From: Branchiostoma floridae
Taxonomy: Eukaryota > Chordata > Leptocardii > Amphioxiformes > Branchiostomatidae
NCBI RefSeq assembly: GCF_000003815.2
Contig: NC_049979.1
Location: forward strand, 19,399,686-19,463,685
Direction of reading: 5' to 3'
DNA: 64,000 bases
Below the pieces are notes generated by a model. That model had not been told where the DNA came from. It made no database searches and worked only from the letters and a program-made list of their open reading frames with translations. Both the position numbers and the translations under genes were made by a program. The first letter of the stretch is position 1. Every line of letters begins with the position of its first letter. Shown here one piece after another: positions 10,587-21,751 of this stretch.

Positions 10587-10874
10587 CTATTTGAAAGGGA
10601 ACATTTGAGGTGGAGACTTTCGTTTTTCGTTGATATCGTGCCTCAATAACTTCCCACTTGCATGCAAATTGATGAGTTGCGACACTATCTCTTTGTTAAG
10701 ATCGGTGAGAATTTCAGGTGGCATCATAGCAAATGTACCGTCTTCTGCATTCCTAATACATCAATCATCGTTATTTAGCCAATCAAGCTTCCTCTTGAGC
10801 AACGAGGGCAACGTAGTGTAACATTTTCTGTCCCGTCACATGAGCGATGACTTCACACTTCCACATTTTTGCTC

Positions 10875-10936
10875 AGTTTCGCTGACACTAACATAAGTTG
10901 TTTACATTCGCGTATTATCATATTACTTTCACTTCC
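10875..10936 (-). promoter_or_regulatory. Conserved upstream block with ISRE/ETS-IRF-like motifs (copy 3)
   Basis: On the gene strand this block contains GCGAAACT (10875-10882) and GGAAGTGAAAGT (10925-10936). The second fits the ETS-IRF composite consensus GGAANNGAAA. Equivalent motifs lie upstream of copy 2 (6601-6608 and 6622-6633) and, with one change, copy 1 (1719-1726 and 1748-1759). Because flanking DNA was duplicated with the genes, conservation alone is weak evidence of function. Confidence 0.3.
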
Positions 10937-11836
10937 TTCTTATACTCGTTCGCATACATTATCTTAGAAAATACGAATTTTCAACGCAGCAAATTCTAGG
11001 CGGTTTGATATTGACACCGGATGTCGTTTACCACAAAAAATGTCACTACCAGGCACAACGCTCTGGTCGGAGATAGCGATACTGTGTGTGTGTGTGACTC
11101 AGAATCCTCTGAGTCTGCTGAGTCATTCACTTCCCTCCTAGCTGGAGCACAAGCAACAGCAAAGCTTGTGTCTCTCGCGGTCTAGAAGTTATTGTTTTGG
11201 TTGAAAACACAAAGAGCATCTACTCCCATTTTTCTTAAATGTACAATTTAGATTATCCGAGGGATAATTTGGTCAGTTTGGATATATAATACAGGCACAA
11301 AAAGACAAAATTGTTTGCAGATTCTGTGGTGTAGTGAAAAAAATATGAAGTAGGAATGTCTATTAATGACCCTGGCCTGGGACTTCCCCCAACATGTTTT
11401 CCAGTGTATTCGGGGAATAGATAAAGATGACACAAGCCAACCATCAGTTCCGAGTATGTTCCTCTATTGTGTATCACAGATGAGGGGCATTACGTAGTTT
11501 CACAATCCCACTTTCTCAGGGGACACCACTTTAAAGGGTGTTCTGTTTTTCAGCATGGTGAAAAGGACTTCACGATTGCCACGTAAATGAAACAAAAATT
11601 TGAGGAAGGGTTTGACAATCATTGATTTGGGAGATTTCGAGCCTTATTGTTGAAAATTATGAATTTAGATGTCAACTGTTTGGCTAGAGGTAGTATAGCT
11701 AATAGCATGCTTTTAGATTAGACATTTCAAAGCTGCGCATCAATTGCTACAATTTAGGTTCTTTGTGCTTGGTCTCAAAACGAACACACAAAATACAGGA
11801 CACAATATATTTCCTCCACAAAGTATAGAAACATAT

Positions 11837-11842
11837 TTTATT
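11837..11842 (-). terminator. Polyadenylation signal of first SLC16 gene
   Basis: AATAAA is on the minus strand about 85 bp after the stop at 11926. The homologous site after the second gene appears changed to AATAGA. Confidence 0.5.
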
Positions 11843-11925
11843 CAATAAACATTTTTTTTACTCGTATACAGCATTGGAGATATTATAATCAAATCGATTC
11901 TTATTTCATGATCATTGCATACCGT

Positions 11926-14039
11926 TCATACGGCAGTTTCTCTTATGACCACTGATGTTTCATGATTATGAGTTGAGGCTGTGTTTGATTCTTCGCGCTC
12001 TGCAACCAACAGAGAAAGCCTGGTACCGTCTGATTCATGTTCCCCAACTTTGTCATCCGTTGACGCCGGTTGAAAAACACGCAGGTGAAGTACAAACGGC
12101 AGTAGTCCGGCTAGTACCAAACAGCCACCGCCTTCCAACAGTGTCGCGTCGAAACTGCCTGTGATGTCTCGTAGCCACCCTGTTCGACACAAATAGCGAA
12201 AAAAATAAAATACAAATTACAGCCATTGAATCATGAAATGTCAACCATTCAATATGGTCGACATTTTGAAATCATCAAGATGATATGAGTACGTTAATTT
12301 TGCTGCTAGCATGGAGAGCAAGGTCACGACGCATTAGACAATAAAATCTACGTTACAAAGCAACCGCATTTAGCGAACCATCAACAAGCCACTGCGTAGA
12401 CAGGGGACCGGACTGATAGCTTAATGGCGGTATAACGTTACTGACGTAGACAGTAATGTCGTATGACTGAAAGAGTACTCACCCGAAAACGGTGGTCCTG
12501 CGAGGTTTCCTATCCCTCGTAAGAACATGATGATCCCAAGCGCACTCGACATCCTGTTAGCTCCCCCGATTTCTGCAATAGCAGAGTACAAGAGCGGCAC
12601 GCACCCGCCCATGAGCAAACCATAGCACGCGCTGTACACTGCCATGGTGACGTAGGTTTTTGCAAGAGGCGCGAACAAGGTGATGAAGCCCATAAGAAAT
12701 GTGTTCAAAGCGTACTGGTCCGCACGTCTAAACCTCGGCCACTCCGGCAGGAGACCCACCGAAGCACGGCCAACGATGTCTCCTATAGCGAGAATCGACA
12801 ACAGAAAGGCTGACGGATATTCTTCCACACCGAAAGCCCGAGCCCGTGGAACGATGTAGATGTTTGGGACGAACCGACCGAATCCGAACAGAAAAACGGC
12901 TACACAAAACAGTAAAAAACGTGGCTCTGTCAGCAGCCTGATATCTATGACAGAACCTATTTTGTCTAAGACAACTTTGGTTAAAGAATGCTTCTCTGTC
13001 GTCAAGGTCAGAGATGTATTGTTGTCTGACAATCTACTACTTTGTGCTGAAGATTCTTGGACCTCTCCTGGAGTTTTATTAGTGGTGACGTCACCTTTCA
13101 GCAAAATGGGCCTTACCAAGGCCCCAAACCCGGCTATGTGAAGGACGATCCCCCCGATAAGAACTAAAGCGCCCCTCCAAGTGTACTCGTCCATAAGGTA
13201 CTGGAATAACGGAGGGAACGCGAAAGACACAAAGCTGGCACCTATGGCCGCGAAACTGTTGGCGCGAAGTCTGTGGGTGGTGAAATATCGTCCTATTGTT
13301 GCCATGGTAGTGATCAAGGACAGGGAGTAGCCAAACCCTGCAAACAGGAAAAAGAAAAAAAAAACACATGTGGGCTTATCTTTTTTGCATTAAAAATGAA
13401 ATAAATTCTATTGTCATTCGCAAGTGAAAGGTGGGACCAACCTGTCAGAAACCCAACGGTAACGTAGAGATGGAAAAGTGACGTGGCCCACAGACTGAGC
13501 ACGAATCCTACCGAAGATATCACTCCGCCGGCCATGACCACAACTCTGCACCCAAACCTGTTGCTCAGAGCTCCAGCGATCGGTGCTGGGGAGTGGTATC
13601 AAAAGGGGGTAAGTAGGGGTTTCCAAGAACAATCGTAACCTATGATATTTAACGTTATGTAGTACATTTAATACACGTGTTATCGGGCAAGTCTCTCGTT
13701 AAAAACAATACGTCAAATAAAAGAAACATTTGTTAGTTCTCATCGATCACACTCTATAGAGCTCTATATATAACGTCATTGGGAAAGTTAAGCAGCGGTT
13801 CTTTCCTAACCTGCTAGATTCAAGACTCCGGTGATTATGGATTGTATAAGACCAGTTTCAGCGGCTGTCACAGAAAAATAGTCCTGCCAAGTGACAAAGA
13901 ACACTCCGAGGGACCGCATCACTCCATAGGAGCATGCGCTGACAACAAAACCAGCCAGGGCGACCAGCCACCCCCATCCCCCGTCTGGTGGATCAACGGG
14001 CCGTCCCGGCTTCCCTCTACACAAGTTAGAGATACCCAT
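11926..14039 (-). CDS. SLC16-like (monocarboxylate transporter family) transporter, copy 1, 493 aa
   Basis: Four coding exons with consensus splice sites: 14039-13811, 13585-13442, 13337-12483 and 12179-11926, phases 1, 1, 1, giving 494 codons including the stop. Residues 19-24 (DGGWGW) are the first SLC16 signature, at the start of helix 1. The third exon begins GFGYSLSL and carries GRYFTTHRLRANSFA, matching the helix 5 signature region. D311 and R315 in AIGDIVGRAS correspond to the helix 8 Asp/Arg pair needed for transport in MCT1. The usual large hydrophilic loop between helices 6 and 7 is at about residues 200-250. Twelve membrane helices are expected from the family, acting as a plasma-membrane carrier of monocarboxylates or related small molecules. 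The position of the essential MCT1 Lys38 is Arg (R42). An intron acceptor AG directly precedes the ATG, so a non-coding 5' exon must lie upstream. The protein ends in ETAV. Confidence 0.85.
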
Positions 14040-16885
14040 CTAAAGAGAAAACAACGTCACAAGTCAGGGACATGAAACCACGTTACATGTAATATAAATG
14101 TCGGACACTTTGGCACTGGGGCCCAACTGTCCTGGACTTGGGGCCGAAGTGTCCATGTGCCGAACTGTCCTGATACCATGTTATATGTGTCGCCTGCCAG
14201 ATGTTGGCGTGTTAATAAAAACGGGTGCAAGTCTGAGGTCACGTAATAAATTTTCTTAATGTGTTACCATCACGACTGTGTATGGTATAAGTTAATTTCA
14301 GATAACTAATGAACACAAATTTATAATGTCCTTGTCAAATAAAAAATCCATTGATTGCCTAACTTCACAGAGATAAAATTGATGTTAGAAGTATCATACA
14401 CTGTACGGCTTTTCGTAGTCTGGATACGTGTTGACAAGCTGCCAGCAATCCCCGGGTGTGACCTAAGCTATGTCATGAAGGTCAGTTCTGGTTATACCGC
14501 ATTCTAAATTTACACGTAGTCAGTCAGTACTGTAAATGCAGTTCGCGGGGATTTAATTTCACAGTAGCGGGAAAAATCACTTTTCGCGGTGGATTTAAGT
14601 TCGCGGTAACACCATCGACTGCAGTCTAATACCTTAATAGAAAAATGTTCGCGGTGGATTTAAGTTCGCGGTGAAATGGTTAATCCACCGCGAACATTTC
14701 TGCATTTACAGTATATTGCAGATGTAAACATAAGTCTGGGTCTTGTGAATTTTTACGTAGCTCTGTTATTGATCAACACGCTTTGTTAGAAATCCTTCGG
14801 AAATCTAGTACCACACATTGCTCGAAAACATAGTTTTAAACAGAACAGCGTACGGAAGATATTAGTGATTATTGCTCGCCCCTCCCTCTTTTGCATACTC
14901 ACTCGAAAAGATAGCCGCTATGCAGGTATGACTTTCGGTGATCTAGCAGCCGGGACATTGTCAATTAGACGTATGTTTTAAGACGTCAATACTTGTTGAT
15001 CATGAATGAGAAAGGAAGACTCCGAGGGAGACTGTGCCTAAAACGGTAAGGTCACTAAATGTTCATAGTTCACAGTTCAACGACCACTTCTGTAAACAGG
15101 TTGTACCACTAGTAGTTCGACGGGTAGGGATAGACTGACGACAGAATATTAAGAACAATCGACAATACTGCAGTAAATCAAGGTGAGTAAATACAGATCG
15201 ATATCATAAGATTAATAGAATCATAGTAACGTAGTTTAAAGAACGGACCAAGTTTCCGGCTTTTGTAAAACATCATGTGCGCATGCGCAAATTAAACGTT
15301 GCAAATCTTACTTGCACAACTTATTCAATAATTTTCTTTGCCCTCCAGTTCATTGAAAAACCCAATGTGTTGACCGTAGCTTTTTAAATCATGTTTACTC
15401 TGGACTATGAAACCATTTCGTTGCTCGAAAGGCCTTTGGGGTCACTACTGTTGTACATCGCCATATTAATAGCATATTGGGTGGTTCAATGGGCCAGTCG
15501 GATCATATGCAGGTAGACATGAAAGATAATTATGTACTTGCACACCTTCAATTTATTATGATATCTTTGTACCTACATATCTTCAATTCAACATGCACAA
15601 ACACATATCCAGAAGGTATATTGAGCCTTGGGAACTTGTATAAGTTTGCTGGTCGAATTCGAATCTACGTACGGACTTCACGCTACTGGGAATGATCAGG
15701 AATGTATCATAGTGTAGCTACAACGAAAACTCACAGTACTTACGTGGAACAGCGAAAAGAAAGTCTGCACTAGGTATTAAGGCTTTGGGTATCGATGTAT
15801 GTCATGATGAAATTTCAACTGAAATGGACTTTGGACTTTGAATGCCCTCGCCTGACCTCAACGTTACAAGACAATCAATCACCATTTGCCGTGGAGCCAA
15901 CCATTGCAAACTTTTGCAGGGGTGAAACTTTGAGAGATACATGTCTAATCACCTGATTGTAATTCTAATGTAAACCATGGGAATTATAGCTGGAGAATTT
16001 CCACTGCACTATCATCACTATTTTGGGGTCTGTAATGGTAGAGCAAACCAATATTGCGCACCTGGTATTTGAATCCCTTGTAACAGAAATTAGGAGCATT
16101 GTTATTAACAGTCTAAGCAGCATTAAAACATGTCCTTAAAACTTTTCTACTTTACCACATAGCAAACGAGCCTTACCCAAACAAGAAACTCCTACGCTCT
16201 CACAATAAAAAGTGAACACGGCAATAAGGCGATCACAAAATATCATGTCGTAAATGTCATGCTGTTTATTTGCTTGTTATTACTGCCAAAGATATCAATT
16301 CCAGAGGCTGTTTGATCGATTTTGTTCAAAGAATGCTTACGTCATCTTGTTTGAATATGGTAACATGGTACTACCCCCAAACATCTCTTCCAGTCTATTC
16401 AGGAACTGGATAATGATGACACATACTAACTATTCCATTACGAGTATGTTCCTCTATTGTTCACTGGTGAGACACATAGATTAACAATACCACTTCAGAG
16501 CACACCACTGTAAAGGTTGACTTGCTTTTCAGCGTGGTCTAAAGGACTCACTCCACGATTGCCACGTACATGTAACGTACCTGAGAAAGGGATTCAGAAT
16601 CATTGCCTAAGTCGATATTGAGTGTTGAAAGTTATGTTAAACTTTTGCGTCTGTGGTAGGTAGCATGGTTTAAGATCAGAAATTTTAAAGCTATATTGCT
16701 GCACAACAAGGTCCTTTGCTCTCATATTCCCTTGCGTTTGGTCTCTAAACAAACACACCAAATACAAGATTTCCTCCACAGAGCTAGAAATACATCTATT
16801 CAATAAACATTCAAGTTTACATATTTATGTACAACATTAGAGATATTATAATTATTCTCGATCCACTTTTGCACAGCGTTACGTC
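14040..16885. other. Intergenic between SLC16 copies 1 and 2
   Basis: It should contain the non-coding first exon and promoter of copy 1, not located. It holds a short degenerate GTCC/GGAC-rich repeat (14098-14175), a TIR element (14528-14713), and from about 15,900 a block similar to 21,000-21,700 (shared 3' flank of copies 2 and 3). No coding exons were seen. Confidence 0.6.
14528..14713. mobile_element. Small TIR element (MITE-like, TA target site)
   Basis: The ends are perfect inverted repeats, TACTGTAAATGCAG (14528-14541) and CTGCATTTACAGTA (14700-14713). The interior contains several copies of TTCGCGGTGGATTTAAG and one inverted copy. The outer TA on each side fits a Tc1/mariner-type TA duplication. 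It is non-coding and non-autonomous. Confidence 0.75.
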
Positions 16886-19087
16886 TCATACGGTAGTTTC
16901 TCTTATGACCAGCGTTGTTTCATGACTATGAGTGGAGGCTGACTTTGATTCCTCGCACTCTGCAGCCAACAGAGATAACCCGGTACCATCGGTTTCATGT
17001 TCCCCAACTTTGTCATCCGTTGGTGTGGGTTGAAACACGCGCATTAGAAGAACAAACGGCAGTAGTCCGGCTAGTACCAGGCAGCCACCACCCTCCAACA
17101 GTGTCGCGTCGAAACTGCCTGTGATGTCTCGTAGCCACCCTGATCGATACAAATCAGATACAAAAATAAGATACAAAAAATCATAAAATGTCAACCATAG
17201 CCCACATTTTATATTCAACAAGATGATAGGCGTCTGCTGCTAGCATGGAGAGCAAGCAACGATTTAATAGCTATTATAAACTAGCAATAAAAATGCACGT
17301 TAGGAAGAAACCACATGTATCGAACCATCCGATAAGCCAACACGTGTAGACATTGGAGACAGGGGTGATAGCTCTTGATAACTGACTTAGACAACGATAT
17401 CGTATGTCAGCGTCTAACTGAAAGGCTCACCCGAAAAAGGTGGTCCTGCAAGATTTCCTGCCCCTCGTAAGAACATGATGATCCCAAGTGCACTCGACAT
17501 CCTGTTGGCTCCTCCGATTTCTGCAATAGCAGAGTACAACAGCGGCACGCACCCGCCCATGAGTAAACCATAGCACGCGCTGTACACTGCCATTGTGACG
17601 TAGGTTTTTGCAAGAGGCGCGAACAAGGTGACCACTCCCATTAGGAATATGTTCATAGCGTACTGGTCCGCACGTCTAAACCTCGGCCACTCCGGCAATA
17701 GACCTACCAACGCCCGGCCAATGATGTCTCCTATAGCGAGGATGGATAGCAGGAAAGCTGACGGATATTCTTCCACACCGAAAGCCCGAGCCCGTGGAAC
17801 GATGTAGATGTTAGGAACGAACCGACCGAATCCGAACAGAAAAACGGCTACACAAAACAGTAAAAAACGTGGCTCTGTCAGCAGCCTGATGTCTATGACA
17901 GAACCTATTTTGTCCACGATAATTTTGGTTAAAGAATGCTTCTCTGCCGTCAGGTGCACATTTGTAATGTTTTCTGACAATTTACTACTTTGACCTGACG
18001 ATTCTTGGGCCTTTCCTGGAGTTTTATTAGTGGTGACGTCACTTTTCAGCAAAATGGGCCTTACCAAGGCCCCAAACCCGGCTACCTGAAGAACGATCCC
18101 TCCTATAAGAACTAAAGCACCCCTCCAGGTGTACTCGTCCATCAGGTACTGGAATAACGGAGGGAACGCGAATGACGCAAAGCTTCCACCAATAGACGCG
18201 AAACTGTTGGCGCGAAGTCTGTGGGCGGTGAAATATCGTCCTATTGTTGCCATGGTAGTAGTCAAGGACAGGGAGTATCCAAACCCTGTAGACAGCGAAA
18301 GGAAAACCATCTTAGCATATATGTGCTAGAGCGTGAACATCGCCAGGATTATGGAATTCATTAAGACACAGCTTAGCATTATGATAAACGTTAACGTTTC
18401 AACATATTAATAATAATATTAGTTTAGGTTTTTATAAATTAGTTTACAATCAATATATGTACAACCAAAATCATACAGCAATTGCTTAGATTCAGTCGAC
18501 ATATAGCCTTTATCTTACCTGTAACTGCGGTTACATGTGGTAAAGATATCGTTTAGTCATTTCCAAGTCAAAAGTGGGACTAACCTGTCAGAAACCCAAC
18601 GGTAACATATAGATGGAAGAGTGATGAGGCCCACAAACTGAGCACGAATCCTGCCGAAGATATCACTCCGCCGGCCATGACCACAACTCTGCACCCAAAC
18701 CTGTTGCTCAGAGCTCCTGCAATTGGTGCTAGAGAGTGGTAAGAAATAGGGGGTAGTCATACACAATCGTAAACTTTGATATTTAATAGGACAATGACGA
18801 ATATATCAATATTTGTGGGACTTAACTGAATTATATAGTAAGCAGCGATTTCTTTTCTCACCTGCCAGGTTCAAGACTCCTGTGATTATGGATTGTATAA
18901 GACCAGTTTCAGCGGCGGTCATGGAAAAGTAGTCCTGCCAAGTGACAAAGAACACTCCGACGGACCGCATCACTCCGTACGAGCACGCGCTGACAACAAA
19001 ACCAGCCAGGGCGACCATCCACCCCCATCCTCCGTCTGGTGGATTAACGGGCCGTCCCGGCTTCCTTCCATGACACAAAGTGCCCAT
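16886..19087 (-). CDS. SLC16-like transporter, copy 2, 492 aa
   Basis: Coding exons are 19087-18862, 18728-18585, 18285-17431 and 17139-16886, with the same phases as copy 1 and 493 codons in total. It keeps DGGWGW, the GRYFTAHRLRANSFA segment and the helix 8 Asp/Arg pair in GDIIGRA. It is nearly identical to copy 1 over exons 2 and 3, differing mainly in the helix 6-7 loop and the first 12 residues. As in copy 1, TTTGCAG directly precedes the ATG, so the first exon is non-coding and further upstream. The C-terminus is ETTV, a class I PDZ-ligand-like ending. Substrate cannot be told from sequence; the family covers lactate, pyruvate, aromatic amino acids, creatine and thyroid hormone carriers. 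Confidence 0.85.
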
Positions 19088-21751
19088 CTGCAAAGAAAGG
19101 AAAGTTACAAACAAGTGACCGTATGTACGTAGGTAACATACTCCGTGAGGTATTTAGAGGACACATAACCTCATATCTGCTTGGAGATAAGCTAATACTA
19201 AACCACTGAATCATATGGCCCGTGATACCAGAAATATTAGGGTGATTTCTGAAATTATCACATCGATTACGATAACAGCTACGAGAAAAAAAGTGCATCT
19301 TCGTGCAACTGCGCATGCGTGCAGATGACATGCCAAACTACATAAGAACTTCGCGGGAAAGGGAACACAGATGCGAACACTCATCACATCGGACAACAAC
19401 AATACTCGTCGTCGGAGGTTACCCTCCGTCACAGAGTAAAAAGGTCATGATGGATCCCTGCCTACCGACTCTATTTCTTTTTCAAAATTGAAACAGGAAA
19501 CACAACATTTTCCATAGGCTCTAGGAACATATCAACAGCACATGCCAATCAAAGACAGGGGGAACATGATCGAAATGGACTAATAATCTAGAGGTTATTA
19601 CTCTTGGTTGTCTACATAGGCTTTAACATAATAGCACATCAGTAAAATACGTTGATGATGCATACATACCTTCATTTCAACGGTGAGCTATACCTAGTCG
19701 ATGTTCCTAGACCTTTCTTATGAAGACTGGCTGGATTATTATCAGCTCTAAGAGGTCTGGTATTTCCCACACATTAAACACACGGGGGATTATTACCTTA
19801 GTTTGTTTATTTTAAGGAACACACAGGCAAACAAAAAAATAATTTGATCAGGGCATCTGACCCCATTCCCAGTGACCAGTTATATAACTAAGACCGTCAT
19901 TACTTCATTGTGGATTCACTTTCAATTATTAACAGATATGGATCAAATAACGAACCAACTCCGTGGCTTATGTAAAACAGCATGTGAATGCGCAAATAAA
20001 ACGTTACAAAACGTTACACTCAATTATTTTCTATGATTTCTATGATTTTACAGCAACATTTGAAACATGTTCTTTCGGGACGAAGAGGTTATTTTAATGT
20101 AAGGGATTTGGGCGGGGGGGGGGGGGGGTGGCAATTGTACGGGACTGGTCCATTGTGTTATGGACACCTTGCAGCTGCAACCAAGTCTCACCACTTTGTC
20201 CTGTTCATCGCGAGCTTCCTCAGCTCAAGCCCAGCGGTTATCAAGTTATCACAACTCTCTCACTACGGTGAACCTGACCTAACACAAAACTACTAATCAC
20301 TACTAATGATTTGGTTTGGCGCTCCTAGAATAATAAGTTGACAGTATCGGACGATTCAAACCCACTACGACCTTTCAGCGAAGCTCACACAGAAGCCGGC
20401 TGGTTCGGTCACTTCACCGGAGCATTTACTCAAGAATCCCGACTGGAACATTAATTTAGCACAAGATATCAACTGATAGGGAAGAAGTATACTGACCTTT
20501 GATGGTTCAAGTAGTGATACGTTTGTTCCTATGACATTTGAAGCTAACAGTCTATTCTGCCAGTAGCACACTACACAAGAACCAACAGGGGAACTTTCTA
20601 ACAATGATAAAACCTATCCTGAACTACAGCACAACGGCTATCTAACCGGAGGCCTCGAGGAAAACCAACATACCTGTTCAGAAGTGGTGCAGCGCTACCT
20701 ATTTCTCAATTAACACTCGTACAACTAACTTCTTACAGTCGAGATGGCCACGGTACAGATGTAACAGCTTCAGACGTCTTGCTCTCTTCCTCACCAAACC
20801 GGAGAGGTCGATATATATTTTCCGACCGTCCGGATTTTCGAGATTGGCAGGACGTGAGTAGTTTTGTCTGGTTGGTCGAATGTTTAAACTTCTCTCTGAT
20901 TGGAGAAAACATAGGTCAGGAGGTATCAGGCCAGTTTAGACCGGTCAGGCCTCTCCCCGCTAGAAGGTGAGGTGAAGAGTTAAGTAGGTCAGCATCCGAA
21001 CTTTGGCAAGTGGTCGATATGACAATTTGCCGTGGAACCAACCATTGTAAACTTGTGCAGGAGTGTGAGATTGAAATTCTAATATAAAGTACAGGAATGG
21101 AATGTGGAGAATTTACACTGTACTATCATGACTACATGGGGTTTGTAATGCGAGAGCAAATCATTGTTTCAGCGAATCATTTGTCATCGTCACATTTAAA
21201 AAAACGCAGTTTATTTTCAACCCCCTTGTAACATAAAATAGGAGTAAACAGTATATACGCATAATCATGACGCATGCATCATGAAAGCGTGTGTGAAACA
21301 TGTCTGCTTCGCTGCCATATACCACATGCCAAATGAGCCTTACATAAACAAAAATTTCTAAGCTCTCACAATCACAAAAGTGACCACGACAATAAGGCGA
21401 TGGCGATCCCAAAATACATGTATTATGTCGTAAATATCAAGCTGTATTTGTTTTCCTGATAATTCCAAAAACATCATTTTAAATTCCGAGGCTAATTGAT
21501 CCATTTCGTTCATAACATAACAATGTGCTCACGCATCTAACGTTAAACAAATTTAGCTTGGACGTGGAAACATGGCGCAACCTGGCGTTTGGTAATAGAC
21601 TGAACAAGGCACACTGAAGTCAAGTATCACAATTTGATTGCGAATTTTCACAGGGAAAGAGAAATATAAACTCTTCTCCATGTGCCAATATTTAGACCAA
21701 GTAATCTCAAACTTTTTCTTTGAACCCCGTTACTATTTTATATATGATACA
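19088..21751. other. Intergenic between SLC16 copies 2 and 3
   Basis: It holds the unlocated first exon and promoter of copy 2 and the 3' flank of copy 3, a run of 15 G at 20114-20128, and a 40-bp sequence at 19239-19279 that recurs at 34101-34140. No gene is supported. Confidence 0.55.

Larger units (their letters stand above)
10537..11925. other. Intergenic: promoter of copy 3 and 3' flank of first SLC16 gene
   Basis: The right part is duplicated downstream of the second SLC16 gene: 11390-11480 resembles 16380-16470. No coding signal was found besides short non-conserved frames. Confidence 0.6.
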
